A stretch of DNA of 64,000 nt, taken from Acetobacter tropicalis. Its GTDB lineage: Bacteria > Pseudomonadota > Alphaproteobacteria > Acetobacterales > Acetobacteraceae. The notes beneath the pieces were generated by a model. It made no database searches. It saw only the letters and a program-made list of their open reading frames with translations, and was not told where the DNA came from. How positions within the stretch are numbered: position 1 is the first letter of the stretch; each line of letters begins with the position of its first letter. The stretch lies in NCBI RefSeq assembly GCF_001580915.1, contig NZ_LHZQ01000211.1, forward strand, positions 1 through 64,000, written 5' to 3'. Positions 56,309 to 64,000 of this stretch are shown in pieces. A program made the translations under genes and the position numbers.

Positions 56309-58870
56309 ATGGCGGCAACAAGCCTGGAGCGGGGCTCGACCAGAACTCAATCTGCTTTTTCTTCGTCTTTATCTTTATGGAGCAGATCTTTCTTTACGCT
56401 CTGCTGCCTCTGCCTGTTTCTGGCAGGTCTGGCACCCGGTTTCGCCTCTCTGGCGCACGCGGCTGATACGACCCCGGCCTCAGCCTCCAGCGCAACAGGC
56501 TCGCTCAGCAAGGATGATGCCCAACAGCTTCTGAACGTGCTGAATGACCCGAAAAAGCGCGAGGATTTCACTCACACACTCTCCCTGATGGCAAAAGGCC
56601 TGCCTGCCGCAGCGCCAGCAGCCAAACCCGCCTCCTCCGCACCAGCCGTTGTAGATAGCGATGTCAATTCAGAGCTGGATAATCTGACATCATCCATGCA
56701 GGGATATGTTCAGAACTTTGCCGGTTTGTTCAAGGATCTGGGGTTTGTCGGCTCATGGTTCCGCAGCCAGATCAGCAATCCGGAAACCCGGAAAACCCTG
56801 CTGGACGCCTTCAGCCGCGCCGCAATCATTCTGCTGGCAGCTCTGGCTCTGGAACGCGGCACCAGCCTGATGCTGAAAAAGCCGCTTACCGCTGTCACCT
56901 CTCATGCGGAAGCCCGCGAACGCAAACAGGAAGCTTCGGCCGCAGTCGAAACCGTGCAGGCGGCAACCTCCACACCCGATGGAGACAACACTCAGACCCG
57001 CGCGGATGATCAGAGACGGCGGAATGAAGTCATGCGCTATCTGGTGCGTGTGCCTTACAATTTCCTGCACTTCCTGCTCAAACTGCTGCCCGTGGTTGTG
57101 GTTCTGGCCATCGGCTATCTGGGCGCGGAATTTCTGACCACCACATCGCAGGCGCGCACCGTCACCATTACGCTGACAAACGCCTATGTTGTGGCGCGTG
57201 GCCTGTACCTGCTTCTGGAAACAGGGCTCGCCCCTCGTTCTCCGGCCATCCGGCTTATCCCTGCGCAGGATAACACGGCACGGATGCTGACCCGGTGGTG
57301 GAACGTACTGGTTGCTGCTCCCTCTCTGGTCATCTGTCTTTCCACACTGGGCAGCGAATTCAATCTGGCCCCCCGCGGCACGGAAGCCATGCTCCGTGCA
57401 GTGGTGCTGGTGCAGCATCTGATCATTGCCGCCTTTATCTGGCGGGTGCGCCATATTGTGGCCAATTCGCTCCAGCCGTCCCCTGAACTCCGTAAGAATG
57501 CCTTCTGGGCCTTTGTCGGGGCCATGGCGCGCTTCTGGTGGATTCCCGTCCTGTTCCTGGATATTGCTCTGTGGTTTGTGTGGGCCGCACACCTGAAGGG
57601 CGGCTATCAGTGGATCCTGCGTGGCACCCTGCTCACGCTTGTCTGCCTAGTTCTCGCGCGTCTGATCGCTGTGCTGGCTTACGGGTTGCAGGATCGTCTG
57701 TTCCGTATCAGCGATGCCGTGGAGGCCGAATATCCCGGTCTGCAAAAACGGGCGGATTATTACTATCCCTTCGTGCGGCGCATGCTGACGGTCTTTATCG
57801 TCTTTGTTGCCGCCATCAGCATTGCGCAGAGCTGGAACATCCCCAGCTTCCATTTCTTCTTTGAAAATCCGCTTGGCTCGCGTCTGGTCAGCGCCGCCGT
57901 GATCCTGACACTGGGTCTGATCATCGCCTCCGTGGCGTGGGAAGTTATCAACGGCCTACTGAACAAGCAGATTGACCGTTACACAACATCCTCCCAGTCA
58001 GCTCGGGCCACGCGGCTACGCACCATTCTGCCCATTATCCGTACCGTGCTGCTGGTGTTCATTGTGGTGATTGTCACCGTCACAACGCTCTCCCAGATCG
58101 GGATCAATGTCACACCCCTGCTGACAGGTGCCGGAATTCTGGGTGTGGGCCTGTCTTTCGGGTCCCAGAGCTTGTGGAAAGACGTGATCACGGGCTTCTT
58201 CATGCTGGCGGAAGACGCCATTCAGGTAGGAGACTGGGTCACAACCAGCGGTGTTGCAGGCACAGTGGAACAGCTTTCGATCCGAACACTTCGTGTCAGA
58301 TCTTTTGATGGAGATCTACACATCATCCCGTTCTCATCCGTTACCTCCATCGCCAATACCGGCAAAGGTTTTAATCAGATCATTGTCCGACAGACACTTG
58401 ACCTGACGGAAGATTCTCAAAAAGTGGCTTATATTATGAGCACTGTGATCAAGGAGATGCGATCAGAAGAAGCGTTCCGTCATATTATTTTCTCTGATTA
58501 TAATGACCTCGGCGTGGACAGCAGCGACGGCAACGGTGCTGTGCTAATCGGCACCATCCGCACCGCTCCCATGATGAAGTGGAAGGTCCAGCGCGAATTC
58601 TATCGCCGTCTGGCAAATCGGATGGCCCAAGCCGGGGTCAAATTCTACACGCCAACGTCCTACTATACCACGCCACCGGGCAACGCCATGCATCTGGCGA
58701 TGGACGCCATGCCGGAATGGGTGCCACCCCAGCCACAAGGCACAGGATCAACTGCCGCACACTCAGCACCAGCCGCCTCCCTGGCGGATGCGCAGCCCAC
58801 TCAGGCCGTCTCGCCTTCTGACGAAAAGCCGCAGGGCAAACCCTCACCTCAAGGTCCAGCTCATGCCTGA
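56309..58870 (+). CDS. Large mechanosensitive channel of the MscS family
   Basis: An 853-residue channel, larger than E. coli MscS and closer to YbiO/MscM-type proteins. The signal peptide ends near ASLAHA. A helical periplasmic domain follows, then about ten membrane segments, including LLKLLPVVVVLAIGYLGAEF and LRTILPIIRTVLLVFIVVIV. The MscS core is LLTGAGILGVGLSFGSQSLWKD (pore helix TM3, trimmed), FFMLAEDAIQVGDWV, and GTVEQLSIRTLRVRSFDGDL in the beta domain. The ATG at 56309 has AGGAG upstream. It protects against osmotic downshock. The dioxygenase gene overlaps its last 8 bases. Confidence 0.93.
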   Translation: MAATSLERGSTRTQSAFSSSLSLWSRSFFTLCCLCLFLAGLAPGFASLAHAADTTPASASSATGSLSKDDAQQLLNVLNDPKKREDFTHTLSLMAKGLPAAAPAAKPASSAPAVVDSDVNSELDNLTSSMQGYVQNFAGLFKDLGFVGSWFRSQISNPETRKTLLDAFSRAAIILLAALALERGTSLMLKKPLTAVTSHAEARERKQEASAAVETVQAATSTPDGDNTQTRADDQRRRNEVMRYLVRVPYNFLHFLLKLLPVVVVLAIGYLGAEFLTTTSQARTVTITLTNAYVVARGLYLLLETGLAPRSPAIRLIPAQDNTARMLTRWWNVLVAAPSLVICLSTLGSEFNLAPRGTEAMLRAVVLVQHLIIAAFIWRVRHIVANSLQPSPELRKNAFWAFVGAMARFWWIPVLFLDIALWFVWAAHLKGGYQWILRGTLLTLVCLVLARLIAVLAYGLQDRLFRISDAVEAEYPGLQKRADYYYPFVRRMLTVFIVFVAAISIAQSWNIPSFHFFFENPLGSRLVSAAVILTLGLIIASVAWEVINGLLNKQIDRYTTSSQSARATRLRTILPIIRTVLLVFIVVIVTVTTLSQIGINVTPLLTGAGILGVGLSFGSQSLWKDVITGFFMLAEDAIQVGDWVTTSGVAGTVEQLSIRTLRVRSFDGDLHIIPFSSVTSIANTGKGFNQIIVRQTLDLTEDSQKVAYIMSTVIKEMRSEEAFRHIIFSDYNDLGVDSSDGNGAVLIGTIRTAPMMKWKVQREFYRRLANRMAQAGVKFYTPTSYYTTPPGNAMHLAMDAMPEWVPPQPQGTGSTAAHSAPAASLADAQPTQAVSPSDEKPQGKPSPQGPAHA

Positions 58871-59621
58871 TGATACAGACTGTCCTTCTGGTCAGACCAT
58901 CCTGCAAATGGTCAAAACTCTGGAAGACCCGCTGGCTGAGACGGGGTTCACTTACCAGCAGGAGACCTTCATGCGCCCCCTGCTGGAACAGTTTGGCCTG
59001 AAGCAATGGAATGACTTTGCCGAAAGCTGGAACCATCTGGGAGTAGATCGGTATATGGCGGATGGCGGCCGTTACCGCCGCCGCCGTTACGCCACATATT
59101 CCCTCACGCAGGACGAGATTCTGCGTAAGCCCCACCAGCCCCATTACCAGAGCCGAGACTACAATACCCTGAATGGAGGAATTGAACGCTGGTTCAAGCC
59201 AGTCACCGCCGCAACGGGCCACCACCCGGCACTGCTGGCAATTCTGAAACTGACACATCGCATTGCCTCAGACCTCACCCCCGCAGAACAGCGGCCACAT
59301 GCATGGCATGCGGAAGTGCACCAGTTCCGCATTGAGGCAAGCCCGGACTCCGCCGGTCAGCCAACGCCAGAAGGACTTCACCGGGACGGTGTGGACTGGG
59401 TGTGTGTTCTGATGGTGAGCCGTGAAAACATTGCGAGCGGGGAGACCACCATTCATGATCTCAATCGCAAGACGGTGGGCAGCTTTACCCTGACCCATCC
59501 GCTGGATACCGCTTTTGTTAATGATAGCCGGGTTTATCACGGGGTAACGCCCGTGAAACCCGTTGACGCATCCCGCCCGGCGCATCGAGATGTTCTGGTT
59601 GTCACTCTACGGCACCAATAA
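58863..59621 (+). CDS. 2OG-Fe(II) dioxygenase family protein (BsmA/PF10014-like)
   Basis: A 252-residue oxygenase-like protein. The metal site fits HxD...H: GLHRDGVDWV gives His and Asp, and NDSRVYHGVTPV gives the second His; a late Arg (RDVLVVTLRH) would bind 2-oxoglutarate. HAWHAEVHQFRI is typical of this family, whose members include free-amino-acid hydroxylases and the biofilm/stress protein BsmA. The ATG at 58863 overlaps the channel gene by 8 bases, so translation is coupled. Substrate is unknown; a free amino acid or a stress-related solute is possible. Confidence 0.82.
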   Translation: MPDDTDCPSGQTILQMVKTLEDPLAETGFTYQQETFMRPLLEQFGLKQWNDFAESWNHLGVDRYMADGGRYRRRRYATYSLTQDEILRKPHQPHYQSRDYNTLNGGIERWFKPVTAATGHHPALLAILKLTHRIASDLTPAEQRPHAWHAEVHQFRIEASPDSAGQPTPEGLHRDGVDWVCVLMVSRENIASGETTIHDLNRKTVGSFTLTHPLDTAFVNDSRVYHGVTPVKPVDASRPAHRDVLVVTLRHQ

Positions 59622-59730
59622 GGTGCCGTTTAAGGCAGCCGCCTACTGTTTATAGGATGTAAGAAGCAACTTGAAACGTCACACAGAGAGCACTGACGTA
59701 AAATCCAGATTCTATTTCTTCAGAACAGGA

Positions 59731-60027
59731 TCAATATCCTACATAAGAAATAGCGTGTAGGCCAAGGGCGGCAAAACCAAACACAAACGCCATTGCGCCC
59801 ACCATCTGAACAATTTCTTTCATACTAACGTCATGATCCTTCACTGGGGCCGCCTGAACGGGGGCAGGTGTTACAGGAATAACGGGGTCCGCCATCTCGG
59901 CGGAGGTTTCAGCCGTTACCGTGTTCCGTGTTTCTTCCACCGCTGCGTCATGTGCACTCGGTTCCTGCTGCGGCGTGAAGGGCTGCATGGGGACGGATGC
60001 ATCATAAGATGACTCTGTTCCTGTCAT
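59731..60027 (-). CDS. Small membrane-anchored protein of unknown function
   Basis: A 98-residue protein I do not recognise. About 70 polar residues rich in Glu, Pro and Thr are followed by one C-terminal hydrophobic helix, VQMVGAMAFVFGFAALGLHA, ending ISYVGY, so it is probably tail-anchored in the inner membrane. It is divergent from the small periplasmic protein gene and convergent with the dioxygenase gene. Coding status is supported by the clean hydrophobic helix and codon use; the role is unknown. Confidence 0.6.
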   Translation of the reverse strand: MTGTESSYDASVPMQPFTPQQEPSAHDAAVEETRNTVTAETSAEMADPVIPVTPAPVQAAPVKDHDVSMKEIVQMVGAMAFVFGFAALGLHAISYVGY

Positions 60028-60206
60028 GGCAAAACCCTTTCATTTTTTGCAATACAGACTTGTAATACACACTGATCTGGTGATCAATCATCCCTCCGTC
60101 AAGGGCGCTTGCCAAATAGTGAGCGCCCGCCTCCCACCCTCAGGGTATGGACGAACCGCGTCCAGGCAGGCACATGAAAGGAAGCCATCTTTTTGGAGAG
60201 CCTGCC

Positions 60207-60623
60207 ATGAAACGCCTGTTTGCTCTGTCTTTTGCCTGCGTAGCTGCATTGGGCACCAGTGCCGCCCTGCCCTCCACTGGGCATGCCGCAGATGCTCCTC
60301 CGCCGCTGGCGGATGCCCATACGCAATACCCCACCAGCCTGTTTGAAGGGCAATGGGCCATCATGGCCATGAGCCCTGTGACCGTAGCGGCCAACAAGGC
60401 GTTTGGACCGGCGGCCCGGTTGTTGGTGACACTGCCGGATTCCCTCAAGAAAATTGTTGGGCAGGATCGCTTTTCGCTCGCCCGTCAGTCCGGCACATCC
60501 TGGAAAGGCACGACAGCGGACGCAACGCTCACATTTTCCCTGATTTCAGAAAATAGCGCACAGATCCATATTACCGGGAAGGACAACCACAAGATGGATC
60601 TCCCTCTCTACCGCGATGACTGA
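60207..60623 (+). CDS. Small secreted protein of unknown function
   Basis: A 138-residue protein with a clear signal peptide (MKRLFALSFACVAALGTSAA, cleavage probably after STGHA). The mature part of about 110 residues has a beta-rich look (WKGTTADATLTFSL, AQIHITGKDNHKMDLPLY) and no known motif. The ATG at 60207 has GGAGAG upstream. A strong terminator follows. Export to the periplasm is inferred; the function is unknown. Confidence 0.72.
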   Translation: MKRLFALSFACVAALGTSAALPSTGHAADAPPPLADAHTQYPTSLFEGQWAIMAMSPVTVAANKAFGPAARLLVTLPDSLKKIVGQDRFSLARQSGTSWKGTTADATLTFSLISENSAQIHITGKDNHKMDLPLYRDD

Positions 60624-60648
60624 AGCCAGCAGAACCGAGCCCCCTCAA

Positions 60649-60687
60649 AAAAACGGCTCCCCTACTTTTAAGACGGGAGCCGTTTTT
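60649..60687. terminator. Bidirectional intrinsic terminator
   Basis: AAAAACGGCTCCC (60649-60661) and GGGAGCCGTTTTT (60675-60687) form a perfect 13-base-pair stem with a 13-base loop. A run of A on one side and T on the other lets it end transcription from the secreted-protein gene (plus) and from the dnaJ-like gene (minus). Confidence 0.9.
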
Positions 60688-60723
60688 GGTTAGACGGAGC
60701 AGATTTCAAAACAGCTTGGGGTC

Positions 60724-61650
60724 TCAGGATGCCGTTTCCGGTGTCCAGTTTTTCAAAAACTCTTCCAATGCCGCATCTGCCTTGCCAATCTTGATCTGCA
60801 ACGTGACATACAGATTGCCTGCTGCACGGGAGCCATGAGCCTGCACCCCTTTGCCGCGCAAACGCAGCTTGCTGCCACTGTCAGACCCGGCAGGGACGTT
60901 CATTTTCACATCCCCTGTTGGGGTTGGCACGGTAATGGAGCCGCCCAATACTGCTGTTTTCAAGTCCACCGGCAATGTTTCGTGCAGGTCAAATCCATCA
61001 CGCGTGTAGCGGGCATCTGGCAGCACCGTTACGGTAATCAGGGCATCCCCATGCGGCGCACCTTGCGCTCCGGGCTCTCCTTTGCCACGTAGACGCAGCA
61101 TTTGTCCGTCTTCTATGCCGGGCGGGATTTTAACATCCAGCGTGGCACCTTCTGGCAACGTAATGCGGGACGTGCCGCCATTCACTGCTTCCAGAAAGCT
61201 GACCTTGAGAGAATAGGACCGATCGGCACCCTTACGCGGGCCGGCACGGCGGCCCCGTGCGCCCCCGCCAAACATCCCCCCGAACAGATCGCTCAGATCT
61301 TCTTCCGAGAAACCGCCACCCGGACCACCGGGACCGCCAGGGCCACCATAACGGAAGCCCCCCATGCCTTCCCCAAAATCACGATAGCCTGCGCCACCGC
61401 CATAACCGGGATGCATACGCTCCTGCCCGGAGGCATCAATTTCACCCCGGTCAAATCTGGCGCGTTTTTCAGGGTCAGATAAAAGCTCGTTCGCCTGACC
61501 AATGGCCTTGAACTGCTCTTCCGCCTTTTTATCCCCAGGGTTCAGATCGGGGTGGTATTTTTTGGCCAGATTCCGATACGCCTTGCGGATATCATCCTGA
61601 CTGGCCGTTTTTGAGACGCCAAGCACCTCATACGGATCACGCGCACTCAT
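60724..61650 (-). CDS. DnaJ-like co-chaperone without zinc finger (CbpA type)
   Basis: Hsp40 that stimulates DnaK. The J domain (residues 4-70) has [20 protein letters not shown] and the HPD motif in [13 protein letters not shown] Gly-rich region ([18 protein letters not shown]) links to C-terminal domains I and II ([20 protein letters not shown], and [20 protein letters not shown]). The four CxxCxGxG zinc repeats of true DnaJ are absent, so it is a CbpA-type protein of 308 residues. Its ATG overlaps the stop of the 56-codon gene upstream. Confidence 0.92.
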   Translation of the reverse strand: MSARDPYEVLGVSKTASQDDIRKAYRNLAKKYHPDLNPGDKKAEEQFKAIGQANELLSDPEKRARFDRGEIDASGQERMHPGYGGGAGYRDFGEGMGGFRYGGPGGPGGPGGGFSEEDLSDLFGGMFGGGARGRRAGPRKGADRSYSLKVSFLEAVNGGTSRITLPEGATLDVKIPPGIEDGQMLRLRGKGEPGAQGAPHGDALITVTVLPDARYTRDGFDLHETLPVDLKTAVLGGSITVPTPTGDVKMNVPAGSDSGSKLRLRGKGVQAHGSRAAGNLYVTLQIKIGKADAALEEFLKNWTPETAS

Positions 61651-61817
61651 GCCTTGTCTCCCTGTGCTGTATCAGAAGCCGGTGCGAAGTTGTCCGTATC
61701 AAGCAGACTGATCAGAAGAGCGATGGTCACATCCTGAGCAAACCCGGCTTTCTCTGCCTCCGCAACAAGAGCTTCTAGCCGAGGTTTCAGAAAAGCCTCC
61801 GCCGATAGCGTGTTCAT
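61647..61817 (-). CDS. 56-residue protein encoded upstream of the dnaJ-like gene
   Basis: A small protein, [17 protein letters not shown] and onward, predicted to be mainly helical ([20 protein letters not shown]), with an acidic tail. It shows no family I recognise. Its stop overlaps the dnaJ-like start by four bases (ATGA), so it should be translated with it. The ATG at 61817 is chosen because the upstream extension is low in coding character; GGAG lies 12 bases upstream. It could be a cofactor of the co-chaperone (CbpM is the analogous partner of CbpA) or only a coupling leader. Confidence 0.6.
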   Translation of the reverse strand: MNTLSAEAFLKPRLEALVAEAEKAGFAQDVTIALLISLLDTDNFAPASDTAQGDKA

Positions 61818-62218
61818 TATAGTCTTTTTCTCCACTTCCTTTTTGAAAGCACACCCGGTTTTTTGGTGTACCTTCAATGGTTTCAATATCTTGATAATAA
61901 TAATGGGAACGGGCTCATCCATGGTCAATGGACAAGGACGATCACCAGCCTCTCACTCCCGTCCGCAAATCCCTTCGCCCTGCCCGCCAGAAACACTCGA
62001 CCTTCTCTGCCCCCATATCTGCCTGCCACTGCGGGAAAGCACTTCCGCTACCGTAGGCCCGTTGCCTTGCGTTGCGGTGTTTGAGCAACAGGCGGCCCAG
62101 ACATTTCCAAAGAACCAATAGCCTCAGGCCATCATACTCACTATAAGCCTAAGGAGACTGAACAGCTTTGACAGAAAAACCAACCTGCCAAAGCGACTTT
62201 TTGAGTGGAGAACCGGTG
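61818..62218. other. Intergenic region between the dnaJ-like operon and ubiK
   Basis: These 401 bases separate divergent genes and should hold both promoters. The dnaJ side is AT-rich (61805-61915). I looked for a heat-shock type promoter and could not place convincing -35 and -10 boxes. A TTG at 62168 could extend ubiK but is less likely than the ATG at 62219. Confidence 0.5.
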
Positions 62219-62509
62219 ATGACTGACAAACCGCGCTTTTTTGATGATCTGGCCGGCGTAGCCGGTGGCGCTTTTTCAGCCCTGACCGGTGTGCGGGAAG
62301 AAATCAACGCCATTGTGCGCAGCCGCGTGGATGAAGTGCTGAGCAGCCTTCAGGTTGTACGCCGTGAAGAATTTGAAGTTGCGCGCGAACTCGCAGCGCA
62401 GGCCCGCATCGGGCAGGAAGAAGCCGAACGCCGCATTGCAGCCCTTGAAGCACGTGTGGAAGCACTGGAGCACAAGGCTCACGGTACCCACACTCACCAT
62501 CAGGCCTGA
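62219..62509 (+). CDS. ubiK: Ubiquinone biosynthesis accessory factor UbiK
   Basis: A 96-residue protein of the UbiK/YqiC (BMFP) family, which binds UbiJ and membranes and aids ubiquinone synthesis. RFFDDLAGVAGGAFSALTG is the amphipathic N-terminal part, and LAAQARIGQEEAERRIAALE leads into the C-terminal coiled coil. The His-rich end (GTHTHHQA) is not typical. The ATG at 62219 has GGAG 8 bases upstream. Confidence 0.85.
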   Translation: MTDKPRFFDDLAGVAGGAFSALTGVREEINAIVRSRVDEVLSSLQVVRREEFEVARELAAQARIGQEEAERRIAALEARVEALEHKAHGTHTHHQA

Positions 62510-62601
62510 ACCGTTCCGCTTTTTCCGGGAATGGCGAAAGCAGGCTTTTGCCATTCGGCCAGAACATCTGCCCGCATCACCCCCGCAGCTGAGAGTGAGC
62601 C

Positions 62602-63102
62602 ATGCCCGCGTTAAGCACTGATACCACCTTGTCCCCCGCCAACCCGCTTGATCTGATGGAACAGGTTATTGGCGGCCTAGGTTGGAACTTTGAACGCTGC
62701 AACCTGACAGAAATGGCCGTGGAAGCACCCGGAAAATGGTGTGACTACGGGTTGTTCTTCTCATGGTCGGCAGAACTGGGTGCCATTCATTTTACGTGTG
62801 CGTTTGATCTGAAGGCCCCGGCCCCGCAGCAACGCACCCTGTATGAACTGATCGGCATGGCCAATGAACGCATCTGGATCGGGCATTTCAGTCTGGATCA
62901 GGAAGACGGCGTCCTGCTGTTCCGCCACGCCCTGCTTCTGCGCGGCGCACACCTTTCCGTAGAGATGTTTGAAGACCTGATCGACATCGCCCTGACAGAG
63001 TGTGAGCGTTTTTATCCCGCATTCCAGTTTTTCCTCTGGGGTGGGCAGAACCCGGCAGATGCGCTGGCGGCCGCCATGCTGGATTGCGTGGGAGAAGCCT
63101 GA
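62602..63102 (+). CDS. YbjN domain-containing protein
   Basis: A 166-residue protein resembling the YbjN/type III chaperone-like fold. Features are an N-terminal helix (NPLDLMEQVIGGLGWNFERC), a central beta sheet (DYGLFFSWSAELGAIHFTCA), and NERIWIGHFSLDQEDGVLLF followed by RHALLLRG. YbjN homologues have been linked to motility and stress in E. coli, but the biochemical role is not known. Its stop overlaps the proC start by one base (TGATG), so it is coupled to proC. It lies 92 bases after ubiK. Confidence 0.82.
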   Translation: MPALSTDTTLSPANPLDLMEQVIGGLGWNFERCNLTEMAVEAPGKWCDYGLFFSWSAELGAIHFTCAFDLKAPAPQQRTLYELIGMANERIWIGHFSLDQEDGVLLFRHALLLRGAHLSVEMFEDLIDIALTECERFYPAFQFFLWGGQNPADALAAAMLDCVGEA

Positions 63103-63923
63103 TGAACACCAGTTCTCTTCTGCCATCCGTACTGCTGGTTGGATGCGGCAAAATGGGCGGAGCCATGCTGGAAGGCTGGATTCGCCATGGGCTTGCTCCC
63201 TCTGTGGTCATGGATCGTCATGACCACACGCTACCCGCGCCGCACCAGCATGCCCGCACACTGGCCGATATTCCGGCAGACTTCACGCCAGACATTATTA
63301 TTCTGGCTGTAAAGCCACAGAAGGCCAATGAGGTTCTGGGGGAACTTGGGCAACGCTTCCCCACAACGCCCCTGCTATCCGTGATGGCGGGACGTACGGT
63401 TGAAAATCTGGCGCAACGCTTCAGCGAGGCCAACAGTGCAGCCAAGCCAACCATTATCCGCGCCATGCCCAATACACCCTGCGCCATTGGGGCAGGCATA
63501 AGCGGGCTCTACGCCGCTCCCACCGTAACAGATCAGCAAAAGCAGTATTGTGACCAGCTTTTGCAGGCTGTGGGAGAAACCGTATGGGTGGAGCAGGAAG
63601 ATCTGATCGATTCCGTAACCGCCGTCTCTGGCAGTGGGCCCGCCTATGTCTTTCTGCTGGCCGAACTGATGGAAAAAGCTGGCGTGGAGCAAGGGCTTCC
63701 TGCCGAGACTGCCAGAAAACTGGCGCGCCGGACGATATTCGGCGCGGGTGCCCTGATGGATCAGTCGCCGCTTGATGCGGCTGAACTCCGCACACGTGTC
63801 ACCAGCCCTGGTGGCACCACGGCTGCAGCTTTGGCTGTTCTGATGGCCCCGGATGCCTGGCCTACCACGGTTTCCAAAGCCATACAGGCTGCGGCACGCC
63901 GCGCCAAAGAACTTTCTTCCTGA
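63102..63923 (+). CDS. proC: Pyrroline-5-carboxylate reductase
   Basis: Last step of proline synthesis: NAD(P)H reduction of pyrroline-5-carboxylate. The 273-residue protein has the Rossmann motif LLVGCGKMGGAMLEGW, IILAVKPQK, IRAMPNTPCAIGAGISG, and the signature AVSGSGPAYVFLLAELMEKA with VTSPGGTTAAAL near the end. The ATG at 63102 overlaps the upstream stop by one base and has GGAGAAG upstream. It is the last gene of the window; no further gene starts before base 64000. Confidence 0.96.
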   Translation: MNTSSLLPSVLLVGCGKMGGAMLEGWIRHGLAPSVVMDRHDHTLPAPHQHARTLADIPADFTPDIIILAVKPQKANEVLGELGQRFPTTPLLSVMAGRTVENLAQRFSEANSAAKPTIIRAMPNTPCAIGAGISGLYAAPTVTDQQKQYCDQLLQAVGETVWVEQEDLIDSVTAVSGSGPAYVFLLAELMEKAGVEQGLPAETARKLARRTIFGAGALMDQSPLDAAELRTRVTSPGGTTAAALAVLMAPDAWPTTVSKAIQAAARRAKELSS

Positions 63924-64000
63924 CTTTTCTGACCGCTGGCCTTTTCTGCCCGCATACCACCATGGTGTCCGGACAGAATGGGCCGCTCTCTGATTGATTT

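Overview
The window looks like a chromosomal segment of an acetic acid bacterium, most likely Acetobacter (Alphaproteobacteria, Acetobacteraceae). The evidence is the tolQRAB-pal-cpoB block joined to ruvCAB and yebC, the addB-addA-trxA order, a CtrA-type regulator, and an rfbBACD-glycosyltransferase cluster in the arrangement known as polABCDE (pellicle polysaccharide) in Acetobacter. I see no transposase, prophage, plasmid or CRISPR signature. Nearly all of the sequence is compact housekeeping chromosome with many 4-base ATGA gene overlaps.

Layout. 1-2060: a periplasmic-type trehalase, cut by the window edge, with hexanucleotide repeats at both ends. 2104-4998: a minus-strand pair, a histidine phosphatase and an unrecognised 727-residue protein resembling a class V aminotransferase. 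5169-9755: dTDP-L-rhamnose synthesis (rfbB, rfbA, rfbC, rfbD) and a glycosyltransferase that is probably polE, with an intrinsic terminator inside the cluster. 9936-13198: ftsK and an RluA-type pseudouridine synthase. 13284-19003 (minus): two tandem cysteine desulfurases, a [2Fe-2S] ferredoxin, mnmA, a glutathione S-transferase and a GT4 glycosyltransferase, facing an alpha/beta hydrolase. 20590-33147 (mostly minus): an RNA methyltransferase, cysS, tRNA-Thr (plus strand), folC, accD, trxA, addA, addB and tsaE.

33148-34297: a strikingly AT-rich gap followed by a CtrA paralogue whose phospho-acceptor aspartate is replaced by glutamate and whose receiver lacks about 12 residues. 34329-42721 (minus): thiD, glmM, folP, ftsH, tilS, cpoB and pal. 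43160-50190 (minus): tolB, tolA, tolR, tolQ, ybgC, ruvB, ruvA, ruvC and yebC. 50230-63923: secA (minus), then a parvulin-type isomerase, argJ, an RDD protein, an MscS channel with an overlapping 2OG-Fe dioxygenase, two small envelope proteins, a dnaJ-like gene with a 56-codon partner, ubiK, a ybjN-like gene and proC.

The most unusual item is the CtrA-like regulator at 33575-34297, which looks like a natural version of the phosphomimetic D51E form of CtrA. Next are the PLP-like/phosphatase pair at 2104-4998, the repeat-flanked trehalase, and the probable polE gene with its six-C tract. I found no obviously new multi-gene defence or metabolic system. Start codons were chosen by eye from Shine-Dalgarno matches and family N-termini. 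No database search was run.
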